A stretch of DNA of 64,000 nt from Serratia ficaria (GTDB lineage: Bacteria > Pseudomonadota > Gammaproteobacteria > Enterobacterales > Enterobacteriaceae). Both the position numbers and the translations under genes were made by a program. Location of the stretch: contig NZ_LT906479.1 of the NCBI RefSeq assembly GCF_900187015.1, positions 4,650,001 through 4,714,000 on the forward strand. Reading direction: 5' to 3'. The notes beneath the pieces are model-generated. The model was given only the letters and a program-made list of their open reading frames with translations. It ran no database searches and had not been told where the DNA came from. Below, piece by piece: positions 21,870 to 48,328 of the stretch; within the stretch, counting starts at the first letter, position 1; each line of letters starts with the position of its first letter.

Positions 21870-22835
21870 ATGCGCATTGGACACCACCAGCTTACTAATT
21901 GCCTGATTGCGGCCCCGATGGCCGGTATTACAGATCGCCCGTTCAGAACCTTATGTCATGCAATGGGTGCTGGGATGGCTGTATCCGAAATGCTCTCCTC
22001 CAACCCGGAGGTGTGGCGAACGGATAAGTCGCGTCTGCGTATGGTGCATAGCGATGAACCCGGGATCCGTTCCGTGCAGATTGCCGGATGCGATCCGGAT
22101 GATATGGCCGCCGCGGCGCGCATTAACGTGGCCAGCGGCGCACAGATCATCGACATCAATATGGGTTGCCCGGCCAAGAAAGTGAACCGGAAGCTTGCAG
22201 GGTCTGCGCTGTTGCAGCACCCGGATCTGGTTAAACAGATCCTCCACGCGGTGGTTAACGCGGTGGATGTGCCGGTAACGCTTAAGATCCGCACCGGCTG
22301 GGCGCCGGAACACCGTAACTGTGTAGAGATTGCCCAACTGGCCGAAGACTGTGGTATACAGGCCCTGACTATTCATGGCCGAACCCGCGCCTGCCTGTTC
22401 AACGGCGACGCGGAGTACGACAGCATTCGGGCAGTTAAGCAGAATGTTTCCATTCCGATTATCGCGAATGGCGACATTACTGACCCGCATAAAGCCAGAG
22501 CAGTGCTCGACTACACCGGGGCCGATGCCCTGATGATAGGCCGCGCTGCTCAGGGGAGACCCTGGATCTTCCGGGAAATCCAGCATTATCTGGACACTGG
22601 GGAGCTGCTGCCACCGATGCCGCTTGGCGAAGTGAAGCGCTTGTTGATAGGGCATATTCGGGAATTGCACGGCTTTTACGGCCAAGGCAAGGGATTCCGA
22701 ATTGCACGTAAGCACGTGTCCTGGTATCTCCAGGAGCACGCCCCGAATGACCAGTTTCGGCGCACATTCAACGCCATAGAGGATGCCAGCGAACAGCTGG
22801 AGGCGTTGGAGGCATATTTCGAAAATCTTGCGTAA
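21870..22835 (+). CDS. dusB: tRNA-dihydrouridine synthase B
   Basis: DusB reduces uridine to dihydrouridine at position 17 of tRNA, with FMN and NADPH. The 321 residues, starting [10 protein letters not shown], match the E. coli length. The N-terminal FMN barrel has [15 protein letters not shown], and the catalytic cysteine is C100 in [12 protein letters not shown]. An in-frame extension back to 21768 overlaps the promoter and is rejected. fis follows 21 bases after the stop and is cotranscribed, with low translation of dusB expected. Confidence 0.97.
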   Translation: MRIGHHQLTNCLIAAPMAGITDRPFRTLCHAMGAGMAVSEMLSSNPEVWRTDKSRLRMVHSDEPGIRSVQIAGCDPDDMAAAARINVASGAQIIDINMGCPAKKVNRKLAGSALLQHPDLVKQILHAVVNAVDVPVTLKIRTGWAPEHRNCVEIAQLAEDCGIQALTIHGRTRACLFNGDAEYDSIRAVKQNVSIPIIANGDITDPHKARAVLDYTGADALMIGRAAQGRPWIFREIQHYLDTGELLPPMPLGEVKRLLIGHIRELHGFYGQGKGFRIARKHVSWYLQEHAPNDQFRRTFNAIEDASEQLEALEAYFENLA

Positions 22836-22856
22836 CAAAAAAGAGCTGACAGAACT

Positions 22857-23153
22857 ATGTTCGAACAACGCGTAAATTCTGACGTACTGACCGTTTCTAC
22901 CGTAAACTCACAGGATCAGGTGACCCAAAAGCCTCTGCGTGACTCGGTTAAACAAGCACTGAAGAACTATTTTGCTCAACTGAACGGTCAGGACGTGAAT
23001 GACCTGTATGAGCTGGTACTGGCTGAAGTTGAACAGCCACTGTTGGACATGGTGATGCAATACACCCGTGGCAACCAGACCCGTGCAGCCCTGATGATGG
23101 GCATCAACCGCGGTACGCTGCGTAAGAAATTGAAAAAATACGGCATGAACTGA
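22857..23153 (+). CDS. fis: DNA-binding protein Fis
   Basis: Fis is a nucleoid protein that bends DNA, activates rRNA promoters and aids inversion and phage recombination. The 98-residue sequence appears identical or nearly so to E. coli Fis, with the C-terminal helix-turn-helix [25 protein letters not shown]. It is the second gene of the dusB-fis operon and has a strong terminator. Confidence 0.99.
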
Positions 23154-23174
23154 TACTAGTCAGTCAACGTGTTG

Positions 23175-23216
23175 AAAAGGCGCTTTATCTCATTTGATAA
23201 GCGCCTTTTTCTTTTT
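23175..23216 (+). terminator. intrinsic terminator after fis
   Basis: The stem AAAAGGCGCTTTATC / GATAAGCGCCTTTTT has a six-base loop and is followed by more T. It begins 22 bases after the fis stop. Confidence 0.9.
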
Positions 23217-23230
23217 GCGGACGGCGGCCG

Positions 23231-23254
23231 AAAAAAAGGCCGGAAGCCCGGCCC
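23231..23254 (-). terminator. intrinsic terminator of the small periplasmic gene
   Basis: Read on the minus strand, GGCCGGG-CTT-CCGGCC is followed by seven T. It lies 27 bases after the stop of the 109-residue gene. Confidence 0.8.
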
Positions 23255-23280
23255 TCTTGATATGGTATGGCGTTAACGCA

Positions 23281-23610
23281 TTACTCGCTAACCTTGTTCT
23301 TGAGGCTTTCCGCCCCCTGCTTGGTTTTGTCCCAGGCTTTCTCGGTGCCTTGCTTGGTGCTGTGCCAGGCCTTTTGCGAGCCTTCGGTCACCTTGCTGCC
23401 TGCGGTGTCGCTTTTACCTTCCGCGGCATGCTTGGCCTTGAGCTTCAGCTCCTCGCCCTGATCCTGCGTCTGGTGCAGTTTTTCTTTGGCGGTATCTGCG
23501 CCCTTGTGCGCCTCAGCGACGACTTCGTTGCCGGCCTGGGCGGCGGTGGTTGCGGCAAACGCCGGCGCGGCCAGCAGCAGGGCGGACAGGGCAAAAATCG
23601 CTTTCTTCAT
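23281..23610 (-). CDS. small periplasmic amphipathic-repeat protein
   Basis: The 109-residue product begins with a clear Sec signal peptide (MKKAIFALSALLLAAPAFA, cut near residue 19). The mature part is very rich in K, A, E, T and Q with no predicted hydrophobic core. Repeats such as AWHSTKQGTEKAWDKTKQGAESLKNK resemble the 11-residue pattern of LEA-like or apolipoprotein-like stress proteins. I do not recognise a named family. A ribosome site GAGGGAAT precedes the ATG. It is convergent with fis. A role in envelope stress or desiccation is only a guess. Confidence 0.82.
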   Translation of the reverse strand: MKKAIFALSALLLAAPAFAATTAAQAGNEVVAEAHKGADTAKEKLHQTQDQGEELKLKAKHAAEGKSDTAGSKVTEGSQKAWHSTKQGTEKAWDKTKQGAESLKNKVSE

Positions 23611-24091
23611 AATTCCCTCTTTTTGTCAGATACATGCTATTGAGCATGAAACAAGATGGCATAAGTTTCCCATTGCGCGATTTAAGAATAGGCCTAAAAC
23701 GCCAAAGCGCGATACAAAACTTGCTTGTTTGTCTAAAACCCACGCCTTTATGCTGGTCAGGTTCGCGCCTCGCCGCCATCCCGCCCCGCCGACCAGACGG
23801 CGCCACTCTTCCCCCCGGCAAGATGCGAATGAGAATATTCGTATGCCCCTCTTCCGCCGGACCCCGTATTCTGTGATAGAATAGACATTCCGAGAGCCGC
23901 CTTCGCTGGCCAACAGCTATCCCTCCGAAGCCTGATATCAGCGCAAACCGCCCTTCGAATGTAAAGATTTGGTCAATTACGGAATCTGACTAAACCATAG
24001 TCGTACCCGGGTGTCTGAGTAGTTGTATCGCTATCGAGTGGATCCTTTATGCGTTACAGGTTGCTACCCCCTAATGCATAAATGAGTTTAT
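23611..24091. other. intergenic region before lpxP
   Basis: These 481 bases lie between two divergent genes. The part 23640-23890 has open frames on both strands, but none has a good ribosome site or family-like sequence. No clear promoter pair is visible. LpxP in E. coli is cold-induced, so a cold-responsive leader could lie just upstream of 24092, but I cannot show it. Confidence 0.4.
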
Positions 24092-25012
24092 ATGAAGCGT
24101 CCGCAAAAATTTCAATCGGCCCTGCTGCACCCCCGCTACTGGTTGACCTGGTTCGGCCTGGCCTTTCTGTTTTTACTGGTCCAACTCCCCTATCCGCTGT
24201 TGCATCGCCTCGGCGTATGGATGGGCCGCACCTCTATGCGCTTTCTGAAGCGCCGGGTTTCCATCACGCGCCGCAACCTGGAACTGTGTTTCCCGGATAT
24301 GGATGAAGCGCAGCGCGAGCGCAAAGTGGTGGGCAACTTCGAATCGCTGGGCATGGGCCTGCTGGAAACCGGCATGGCCTGGTTCTGGTCGGATAAACGC
24401 GTCAAGCGCTGGTTCAACGTGACCGGCATCAACCACCTGAAAATGGCGCAGCAAAACCAGCGCGGTGTGCTGGTGATTGGCGTGCACTTCATGTCGCTGG
24501 AGCTGGGCGGCCGGGCCATGGGCCTGTGCCAGCCGATGATGGCGATGTATCGCCCGCACAACAACAAGGCGATGGAATGGGCGCAGACCAAAGGGCGCAT
24601 GCGTTCCAACAAGGCGATGCTCGATCGCAAGGATCTGCGCGGCATGGTGCATGCGCTGAAGCGCGGTGAAGCGGTATGGTTCGCCCCGGATCAGGATTAC
24701 GGCCCGCGCGGCAGCGTGTTCGCCCCGCTGTTCGCCGTGGATGAAGCCGCCACCACCAGCGGCACCTTTATGCTGGCGCGCATGGCCAAGCCGGCGCTGG
24801 TGCCGGTGGTGCTGATCCGCCGCGAAAAAGGCCGCGGTTACGATCTGCTGATCCAGCCGGCGCTGGAAGATTACCCGATCGCCGATGAGCTGGCCGCCGC
24901 CGCCTACATGAACAAGGTGGTGGAGAAAGAGATCATGCGCGCGCCGGAGCAGTACATGTGGTTGCATCGCCGCTTCAAAACCCGGCCGGTCGGCGCCCCT
25001 TCGCTGTACTGA
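24092..25012 (+). CDS. lpxP: lipid A biosynthesis palmitoleoyltransferase (LpxP/LpxL family)
   Basis: Late acyltransferases of this family add a secondary acyl chain to Kdo2-lipid IVA; LpxP adds palmitoleate in the cold. The 306 residues show one N-terminal membrane helix, the conserved [13 protein letters not shown], and the HX4E catalytic motif H132-E137 in [11 protein letters not shown]. The string [15 protein letters not shown] is closer to E. coli LpxP than to LpxL, which is why I choose this name. LpxL remains an alternative. The ribosome site is weak. The start gives the same distance to LHPRYW as in the E. coli proteins. A terminator follows. Confidence 0.88.
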   Translation: MKRPQKFQSALLHPRYWLTWFGLAFLFLLVQLPYPLLHRLGVWMGRTSMRFLKRRVSITRRNLELCFPDMDEAQRERKVVGNFESLGMGLLETGMAWFWSDKRVKRWFNVTGINHLKMAQQNQRGVLVIGVHFMSLELGGRAMGLCQPMMAMYRPHNNKAMEWAQTKGRMRSNKAMLDRKDLRGMVHALKRGEAVWFAPDQDYGPRGSVFAPLFAVDEAATTSGTFMLARMAKPALVPVVLIRREKGRGYDLLIQPALEDYPIADELAAAAYMNKVVEKEIMRAPEQYMWLHRRFKTRPVGAPSLY

Positions 25013-25026
25013 CCCCTGCATTTTCG

Positions 25027-25051
25027 AGCCCGGCCAACGCCGGGCTTTTTT
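25027..25051 (+). terminator. intrinsic terminator after lpxP
   Basis: The stem AGCCCGGC / GCCGGGCT with loop CAAC is followed by six T, 14 bases after the stop. Confidence 0.9.
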
Positions 25052-25130
25052 GTGCGCCGCGTTTAAAAAATCTGCGGATCGCTCCTTCGCTTTGCTGTAA
25101 CCTCCCGTTTTACCCGCACAGGAAAAGGAA

Positions 25131-25829
25131 ATGATGAAAGATCAAGTCCGCATTGCGCTGGTCGGTGACTACAAACCGCAGGCCATCGCCCATCAGGCCA
25201 TCCCCGTGGCCTTGCAACTGACCGCCGCCCATCTCGACATCGACATTCAATTCCACTGGCTGCCCACAGAAACCCTCACCTCGCCGTCGGCACTGCAAGG
25301 CTACGACGCCATCTGGGTGGTGCCCGGCAGCCCGTATAACCATGATGCCGGCGCCTTTATGGCGATCCGCCATGCGCGCGAGCAGCGGGTGCCGTTTCTC
25401 GGCTCCTGCGGCGGGTTCCAGTATGCGGTGGTCGAATACGCCCGCAACGTGATGGGCTGGCACGACGCCGGCCATGCGGAAACCGACAGCGGCGGCCGGC
25501 TGGTGATTGCGCCCTTGAGCTGCTCGCTGGTGGAGAAATCCGGCGGCGTCCTTTTCCAGCCGAACACCCGCGCCGCCCGCGCCTACGGGCGCCTGGACAC
25601 GGTCGAAGGCTATCATTGCAACTTCGGCGTCAACCCGGAGTTTGTCGCCGATTTGCAGCGTTACCCGCTGATCGTCAGCGCTCACGATCTCGAGGGCGAG
25701 GTGCGCGCCGTCGAGCTGCCGGATCACCCTTTCTACGTCGCCACGCTGTTCCAGTCGGAGCGCGCCGCGCTGCGCAATGCGCTGTCGCCGCTGGTGGTCG
25801 AGCTGATCCGCACCGCCGCCAGTCGCTAA
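25131..25829 (+). CDS. CTP-synthase C-terminal-related class I glutamine amidotransferase-like protein
   Basis: This 232-residue stand-alone protein resembles the glutaminase half of CTP synthase, with the nucleophile elbow LGSCGGFQYAVVEYARNV, C93 being the likely nucleophile. In true amidotransferases the general base lies in FHPE. Here the aligned string reads LFQSE, so the histidine is replaced by glutamine. I recall a family annotated as CTP synthase C-terminal region-related (seleno)protein with the same layout and no known reaction. No synthetase partner is adjacent. It sits between lpxP and the peptide synthetase and is convergent with the latter, sharing a terminator. Function unknown. 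Confidence 0.8.
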   Translation: MMKDQVRIALVGDYKPQAIAHQAIPVALQLTAAHLDIDIQFHWLPTETLTSPSALQGYDAIWVVPGSPYNHDAGAFMAIRHAREQRVPFLGSCGGFQYAVVEYARNVMGWHDAGHAETDSGGRLVIAPLSCSLVEKSGGVLFQPNTRAARAYGRLDTVEGYHCNFGVNPEFVADLQRYPLIVSAHDLEGEVRAVELPDHPFYVATLFQSERAALRNALSPLVVELIRTAASR

Positions 25830-25830
25830 A

Positions 25831-25855
25831 AAAAAGCCCTCGAACGAGGGCTTTT
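25831..25855. terminator. bidirectional intrinsic terminator
   Basis: The perfect stem AAAAAGCCCTCG / CGAGGGCTTTTT ends in T on both strands. It serves the amidotransferase-like gene (plus) and the peptide synthetase (minus), each ending within 20 bases. Confidence 0.92.
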
Positions 25856-25874
25856 TCATCCTGCCGGCGCCGGG

Positions 25875-43730
<17,856 letters not shown>

Positions 43731-44327
43731 AATATTCTCTAGCACGTCTTCATTAAGTTAATGAAAATAACCGCCCGGTTTTAGGCAAAGCCTGGCCGCC
43801 CGACAGGTTAAGTCAGAATAAAAAACATGAGAAAGTTGGGTCGCCCCCCAACTAAGAAATGACGTAATAGCTAATCTTGAGAACCCCCTGCCTGCCTCGT
43901 TTTCCTGAGGAATGAAGTATAGGAGAGGATATTTTTTTTGGCGAAAGGTGCTGCGAGCAATAAATGACCGTTTTGTTTCCCCGATATTACCTGGAGATGA
44001 CTTTCCGGCGCATTATCCATGACAATATAATCATTGCATTCGGATTTATACTATTTGATATTATTTACCACAGTTAATGTGCAGAAAATTTAACGATGAG
44101 AATTTCTTTATATCAATAAGTTGCGCTTTATGATTAGCGCGGTAATTATTTATATTTAAATAAGCGCGACTGGACGAGAAATGCGCAGAAGAGTTTAACG
44201 CCGTTTTATCTATCGCATTTTGTTCTAATGATGGACAAAATCGTGCTGAAAAGTTTTTTCGCTTTTTCTCGCCAACGGCGGTCGGCACCGTTCCCATTGG
44301 CGAAATTTCATGCAACCGCGCCCGGCG
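43731..44327. other. upstream region of the synthetase gene
   Basis: This 597-base gap is A/T-rich compared with both flanks. On the minus strand a -10-like TATACT lies at 43916-43921 without a good -35. An inverted repeat AGTTGGG-tcgccc-CCCAACT lies at 43834-43853 and a second imperfect one, CCTGGCCGCCCGACAGG, at 43791-43807. Both would sit in the 5' leader if the -10 is real. I see no gene. Confidence 0.5.
43834..43853 (-). promoter_or_regulatory. inverted repeat in the synthetase leader
   Basis: Two seven-base arms, AGTTGGG and CCCAACT, flank six bases, about 104 bases before the start codon. It could be a protein-binding site or a leader hairpin. Confidence 0.35.
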
Positions 44328-45017
44328 TTACCACATCCATTGGCCAATCAGCGGCGCGGCGATCACCGTGATGATCCCCGCCAGCATCATCACCAGGCTG
44401 GAAACCACCCCTTCCTGCTGCCCGAGCTCATAGGCCTTCGCGGTACCGGCGCCGTGGGACGAGGCCCCCAACCCGGCCCCCTTCGCCAGACGGCTGCGCA
44501 CCGCCAGCCGCAGGAACAGCATATCCCCCACCGCCATGCCGAACACCCCGGTGATCACCACGAACAGCGCCACCAGATCCGGCTGTCCGCCCATCTGTTT
44601 GGCGGCCTCCAGCGCAAAGGGCGTGGTGATCGAACGCACCGCCAGGCTGCGCTGCACCTCTTCCGGCAGCGTCAGCAGCCGCGCCAGCCACACCGAGCTG
44701 TGCACCGCCACCAGCACCGCCGTCACGACGCCGGCGGTCAGCGACAGCCAGTGGCGGCGAATAATATGCAGGTTTTCGTATACCGGCACCGCAAAAGCGA
44801 TGGTCGCCGGCCCCAATAGCCACAGCAGCCAATGGGTTTCGCCGATGTAGTCCCGATAGGAGATGTGGGTCACCACCAGCAGCAGCACCAGGATCATCGG
44901 CGTCAGCACCAGCGGCATCAGCAGCAGGGTGCGGCGGCGGCGATAGAGCCGCTTGTTGGCGAAGTACAGCGCCAGCGTCGCCAGGAAACAGGCCAGGCTG
45001 AGGATAAAGTCATTCAT
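44328..45017 (-). CDS. CidB/LrgB family membrane protein
   Basis: LrgB/CidB proteins form a membrane pair with LrgA/CidA and are linked to autolysis control and, in some bacteria, to pyruvate or other small-acid transport. The 229 residues hold several hydrophobic helices and family-like strings (VRSITTPFALEAAKQMGG, LGASSHGAGTAKAYELG). It overlaps the CidA-like gene by eight bases. E. coli YohK (about 231 residues) is the nearest known relative in length. Whether it acts with the adjacent synthetase is unknown. Confidence 0.92.
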   Translation of the reverse strand: MNDFILSLACFLATLALYFANKRLYRRRRTLLLMPLVLTPMILVLLLVVTHISYRDYIGETHWLLWLLGPATIAFAVPVYENLHIIRRHWLSLTAGVVTAVLVAVHSSVWLARLLTLPEEVQRSLAVRSITTPFALEAAKQMGGQPDLVALFVVITGVFGMAVGDMLFLRLAVRSRLAKGAGLGASSHGAGTAKAYELGQQEGVVSSLVMMLAGIITVIAAPLIGQWMW

Positions 45018-45432
45018 GGCGCTGTTTCCGCCGCTGCAGCCACACTTCCAGCCGGTAGACCCGATCCACCACCAGTCCGGTGGCGCCCAGCGTCAGCGTG
45101 GTACTGATCCCAATCACCAGAAAAATCTTCCAGCCCTCGACCATCAGCAGCTGGGCATAGTTGACCACCGCCACCACCGCCGGCACGAAAAACAACAGCA
45201 TTTCGGCCAGCAGCCAGCGCGAACCGGCCTTGACCCAGTTCAGCGGCAGAATGCGCAACAGGATCAGCGCCAGCAGCATCAGCATGCCGACAATATTGGC
45301 GGGCAGCGGCAGGTGAAATTGTTGAACCAGACGGTCGGCAATCAGGAACAGCACCGCATACAAAGCAACCTGGATCGGCACCTGCAGGCGGGTCAGCAGG
45401 GATGGCGCGACACGGCGTAACGCCAGTGACAT
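45010..45432 (-). CDS. CidA/LrgA family holin-like protein
   Basis: This 140-residue protein has four predicted helices and the family string LPLPANIVGMLMLLALILL, and is resembled by E. coli YohJ. CidA/LrgA proteins are described as holin-like. The start MSLALRRVAPSLL is the first ATG and lies 139 bases from the divergent LysR gene. It forms a translationally overlapping pair with the LrgB-like gene. Confidence 0.92.
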   Translation of the reverse strand: MSLALRRVAPSLLTRLQVPIQVALYAVLFLIADRLVQQFHLPLPANIVGMLMLLALILLRILPLNWVKAGSRWLLAEMLLFFVPAVVAVVNYAQLLMVEGWKIFLVIGISTTLTLGATGLVVDRVYRLEVWLQRRKQRHE

Positions 45433-45571
45433 GGAAGATAACCTCGAGCAAATAATTTACGGCTTACAGTATACGCAGCCGGGTAACCCTGCCTGAAATG
45501 AATTAAAATTATCGGCATCATGCCGTCAGGGAATAGTTTCCCGCCGGTATCGCCCTGAGGAGAACCCCAAC

Positions 45572-46459
45572 GTGGACGTTCGCACCCTGCGCTACTTCGT
45601 CGAAGTGGTGCGCCAGCAAAGCTTTACCCGCGCGGCGGAGAAACTGTTCGTCACCCAGCCGACCATCAGCAAGATGCTGCGCCATCTGGAGGAAGAGCTG
45701 GAATGCACGCTGCTGATCCGCGAAGGACGCAAGCTGCACCTGACCGACAGCGGTCAGGCGGTGTACCAGCGCGGGCTGGCGATCCTCGACGAGTTCCGCC
45801 AGCTGGAGGCCGAGCTGGAAGACATCAGCTCGGTGAAAAAAGGCGTGCTGCGGCTGGGCATTCCGCCGATGGTCGGCCGCCAGATAGCCGATCTGATCCG
45901 CCGCTTCCGCCAGACCTACCCCGGCATCGAACTGAAAATTTCCGAGCTGGGCGGGCTGTCGGTCGAGCAGGCGGTGATGTCCGGCGAGCTGGATTTGGCG
46001 ATGACCGTGCTGCCCGTCGATTCGGATCAGCCGCTGACCTTTCTGCCGCTGCTGGGGCACCCGATGTGCGTGGTGGCGCCGCGCACGCCGCACTGGCTCA
46101 ACCGCACCGGCATCGATATCGCCGAGCTGGCCCACTGGCCGATCCTGATTTACAACGAGGATTTCGCGCTGTACAAAATGCTGATGAAGGCTTTTCGCCA
46201 GGCCGGTTTTGAACCGCAGATCGCGGTGCGCAGCGGGCAGTGGGATTTTCTCGCCTCGATGGTGCAGGCCGGGGTCGGCATCGCCACCCTGCCGGAGCCG
46301 GTGTGCCAGTGGCTGGACAAGGAAAGCCTGATTTGGCTGCCGCTGGAGCCGCGCATGGAGTGGAAGGTCGGGCTGATCTGGCGCCAGGGCAGCTACCTTT
46401 CGCACAGCGCACAGGCCTGGATCGCCTGCTGCCGCGACTACTGGCCGCCGGTGAAATAA
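45572..46459 (+). CDS. LysR family regulator, probable regulator of the CidA/LrgB pair
   Basis: The 295-residue protein has the LysR N-terminal helix-turn-helix (RTLRYFVEVVRQQSFTRAAEKLFVTQPTISKMLRHLEEEL) and a periplasmic-binding-like effector domain. The GTG start has GAGGAGAA eight bases upstream. It is divergent from the cidA-like gene, and LysR regulators in this position usually control the neighbouring operon (compare CidR). The effector is unknown; acetate-type signals are known for CidR, but I cannot infer it here. Confidence 0.9.
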   Translation: MDVRTLRYFVEVVRQQSFTRAAEKLFVTQPTISKMLRHLEEELECTLLIREGRKLHLTDSGQAVYQRGLAILDEFRQLEAELEDISSVKKGVLRLGIPPMVGRQIADLIRRFRQTYPGIELKISELGGLSVEQAVMSGELDLAMTVLPVDSDQPLTFLPLLGHPMCVVAPRTPHWLNRTGIDIAELAHWPILIYNEDFALYKMLMKAFRQAGFEPQIAVRSGQWDFLASMVQAGVGIATLPEPVCQWLDKESLIWLPLEPRMEWKVGLIWRQGSYLSHSAQAWIACCRDYWPPVK

Positions 46460-46460
46460 T

Positions 46461-46482
46461 CGGGGCCGCGTCTGCGGCCCCG
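46461..46482. terminator. GC hairpin between convergent genes
   Basis: The perfect stem CGGGGCCGC / GCGGCCCCG with loop GTCT sits between the LysR gene and the antiporter gene. T runs are short on both sides, so efficiency is uncertain. Confidence 0.6.
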
Positions 46483-46489
46483 TGTTTCA

Positions 46490-48139
46490 TTACCCTTCGC
46501 GTTCTATCAGCAACGCTTCCAGCAGGTCGAGATCGTGCAGCAGCTTCTGCAGCGTCTCGTTGCTGATTTTCTGCGTGGCGCGCAGGTGATACAGCTCGCC
46601 GCGTTCGGCGCGCAGCGCCGTCAGGCGGAAACGCCGCTCGAGGTTTTCCAGCGCCAGCGCATTCTCGATATCGTCCTTGGAGGTGATGCGCCGCCGCAGC
46701 GTGCCCACCACCCGGGAACTGATCTCTTTCAGCACCTGCGGATCGAGGTTTTCCTCGGTGTCGGCGGCCAGGCGCTCTTCCATCTTGTTCACGCTCTCGA
46801 TCGCCACTTCGGCGGCCATGGCGATCGCCATGCGCTCTTCGCTCTTGCTGGCGCTCTTGTCCGCCACCTGTACCCCGCGCAGCAACAGCGGCAGCGCCAG
46901 CACGCCGACGATCAGCGACAGCAGTATCACCCCGGCGGCGATAAACACCAGCTGATAACGCGCCGGGAAGGCGCTGCCGTCGCTCAGCAGCAGCGGTATC
47001 GACAGCACGCCGGCCAGGGTAATCGCCCCGCGCACCCCGGCGAAAGAGGCGACCCACAGTTCGCGGGTGCTGTAATCGCCAAACTGCAGCGGACGCTTTT
47101 TCATAAAGCGCTTGCTGGCGTTTTTCATCAGCCACAGCCAGGTGAAACGCAGCACCAGCAACGCGGCGTAGATGGTCGCCACGTCGGCGAACAGGTACCA
47201 GGTCTGGATGGTCGGGTCCAGCTCGGCCTGCAGGATTGACGTCTCCAGAATGCCCGGCAGCTGCAGCCCCAACATGATGAACACCATGCCGTTGAACACA
47301 AACTCCAGCATCGCCCAGACGCTGTTGGCGCGCAGGCGCATCGCCAGCGGCGCGTTGCGGATCACGCCGGACTGGCTGATGGTCATGCCCGCGGCCACCG
47401 CCGCCAGGATGCCCGAGACGCCGATATGTTCGGCGATCAGATACGAGGCGAACGGCAGCAGCAGCAGGAAGACAATCTGGGTGGCCGGGTCGTCACCGCT
47501 CCAGCGGCTCATCACCCGCAGCGATTTACTGTAGAGCCAGGTAACCGCCACGCCGGCCAACAGGCCGCCGATCGCCACCTTGAGGAATTCGAGGGTGGCG
47601 CCGCCGACGGTGAACACCATGGTGCCCATCGCCACCGCGATGGCGAACTTCAACGACACCAGGCCGGACGCGTCGTTCATCAGCGCCTCGCCCTCGAGCA
47701 CGCCCATGATCTGCTTGGGAATGCGCCCTTTGCCTACGATGCCGGACAGCGCCACGGCGTCGGTCGGCGACAGCACCGCCGCCAGCGCAAAGGCCGCCAC
47801 CAGCGGAATGCCCGGCACCATGGCGTAAATCAGGTAGCCGACGCCGACGACGGTGATCAACACCAGCACCAGCGCCAGGCCGAGAATTTCTCGCCCATGG
47901 TGCAAAAACTCGCGCGTCGGCGTTTTCCAGCCGTCGGCGAACAGCAGCGGCGGTATGAACAGCACCAGGAACAGTTCGGGATCAAAGTCGACGTGCAGCC
48001 CGAAATGCGGCCAGGCCAACAGCGCCCCGATGGCGATTTGCATTAACGGCAGCGGCACCTGGAACGGCAACATGCGTGTCACCACCCCGGACAGGGAGAC
48101 CACCAGGATCAAAATGAGGATTGTAAAAAAGATTTCCAT
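46490..48139 (-). CDS. yjcE: Na+/H+ antiporter, CPA1 family (YjcE-like)
   Basis: The 549-residue length equals E. coli YjcE. It has about 12 membrane helices, including the CPA1 signatures FIPPLLFADGW, AAVLSPTDAVALSGIV and GEALMNDASGLVSLKFA, with the acidic ND pair for ion binding. A cytosolic tail of about 130 residues rich in charged coiled-coil sequence follows. It exports sodium for protons in pH and salt balance. It is next to ghxP (yjcD), the same neighbours as in E. coli. Confidence 0.93.
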   Translation of the reverse strand: MEIFFTILILILVVSLSGVVTRMLPFQVPLPLMQIAIGALLAWPHFGLHVDFDPELFLVLFIPPLLFADGWKTPTREFLHHGREILGLALVLVLITVVGVGYLIYAMVPGIPLVAAFALAAVLSPTDAVALSGIVGKGRIPKQIMGVLEGEALMNDASGLVSLKFAIAVAMGTMVFTVGGATLEFLKVAIGGLLAGVAVTWLYSKSLRVMSRWSGDDPATQIVFLLLLPFASYLIAEHIGVSGILAAVAAGMTISQSGVIRNAPLAMRLRANSVWAMLEFVFNGMVFIMLGLQLPGILETSILQAELDPTIQTWYLFADVATIYAALLVLRFTWLWLMKNASKRFMKKRPLQFGDYSTRELWVASFAGVRGAITLAGVLSIPLLLSDGSAFPARYQLVFIAAGVILLSLIVGVLALPLLLRGVQVADKSASKSEERMAIAMAAEVAIESVNKMEERLAADTEENLDPQVLKEISSRVVGTLRRRITSKDDIENALALENLERRFRLTALRAERGELYHLRATQKISNETLQKLLHDLDLLEALLIEREG

Positions 48140-48289
48140 GCTTTCCTTAGACTCTCGGGTTCAGACTGCATCTCTGAGTATGCACCGAATAGTAGATCAC
48201 TTTTTTTACGGCGGTTAAAGCTTGTTGTGCCTTTCAAAACGCCACGCAGAACAGAAGGAGACTTATCCGAAGGGGAACGGCGGGGCGAG

Positions 48290-48317
48290 CTTCCCCCGCC
48301 CGCGCGGGCAGGGGAAG
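48290..48317 (-). terminator. hairpin after ghxP
   Basis: A long stem (CTTCCCC-CGCCC / GGGC-A-GGGGAAG) lies about 12 bases after the ghxP stop. It lacks a T run on the minus strand. Confidence 0.4.
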
Positions 48318-48328
48318 AGAACGCGCGA

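Noticed and set aside
23626..23913. A 95-codon frame upstream of the small periplasmic gene
   Set aside because: It covers the upstream region of that gene, has no ribosome site and a composition unlike nearby proteins.
43791..43807. Bona fide lux box upstream of the synthetase
   Set aside because: The half-sites are one base too close, and the outer bases do not match the consensus. It is kept only as a weak observation.
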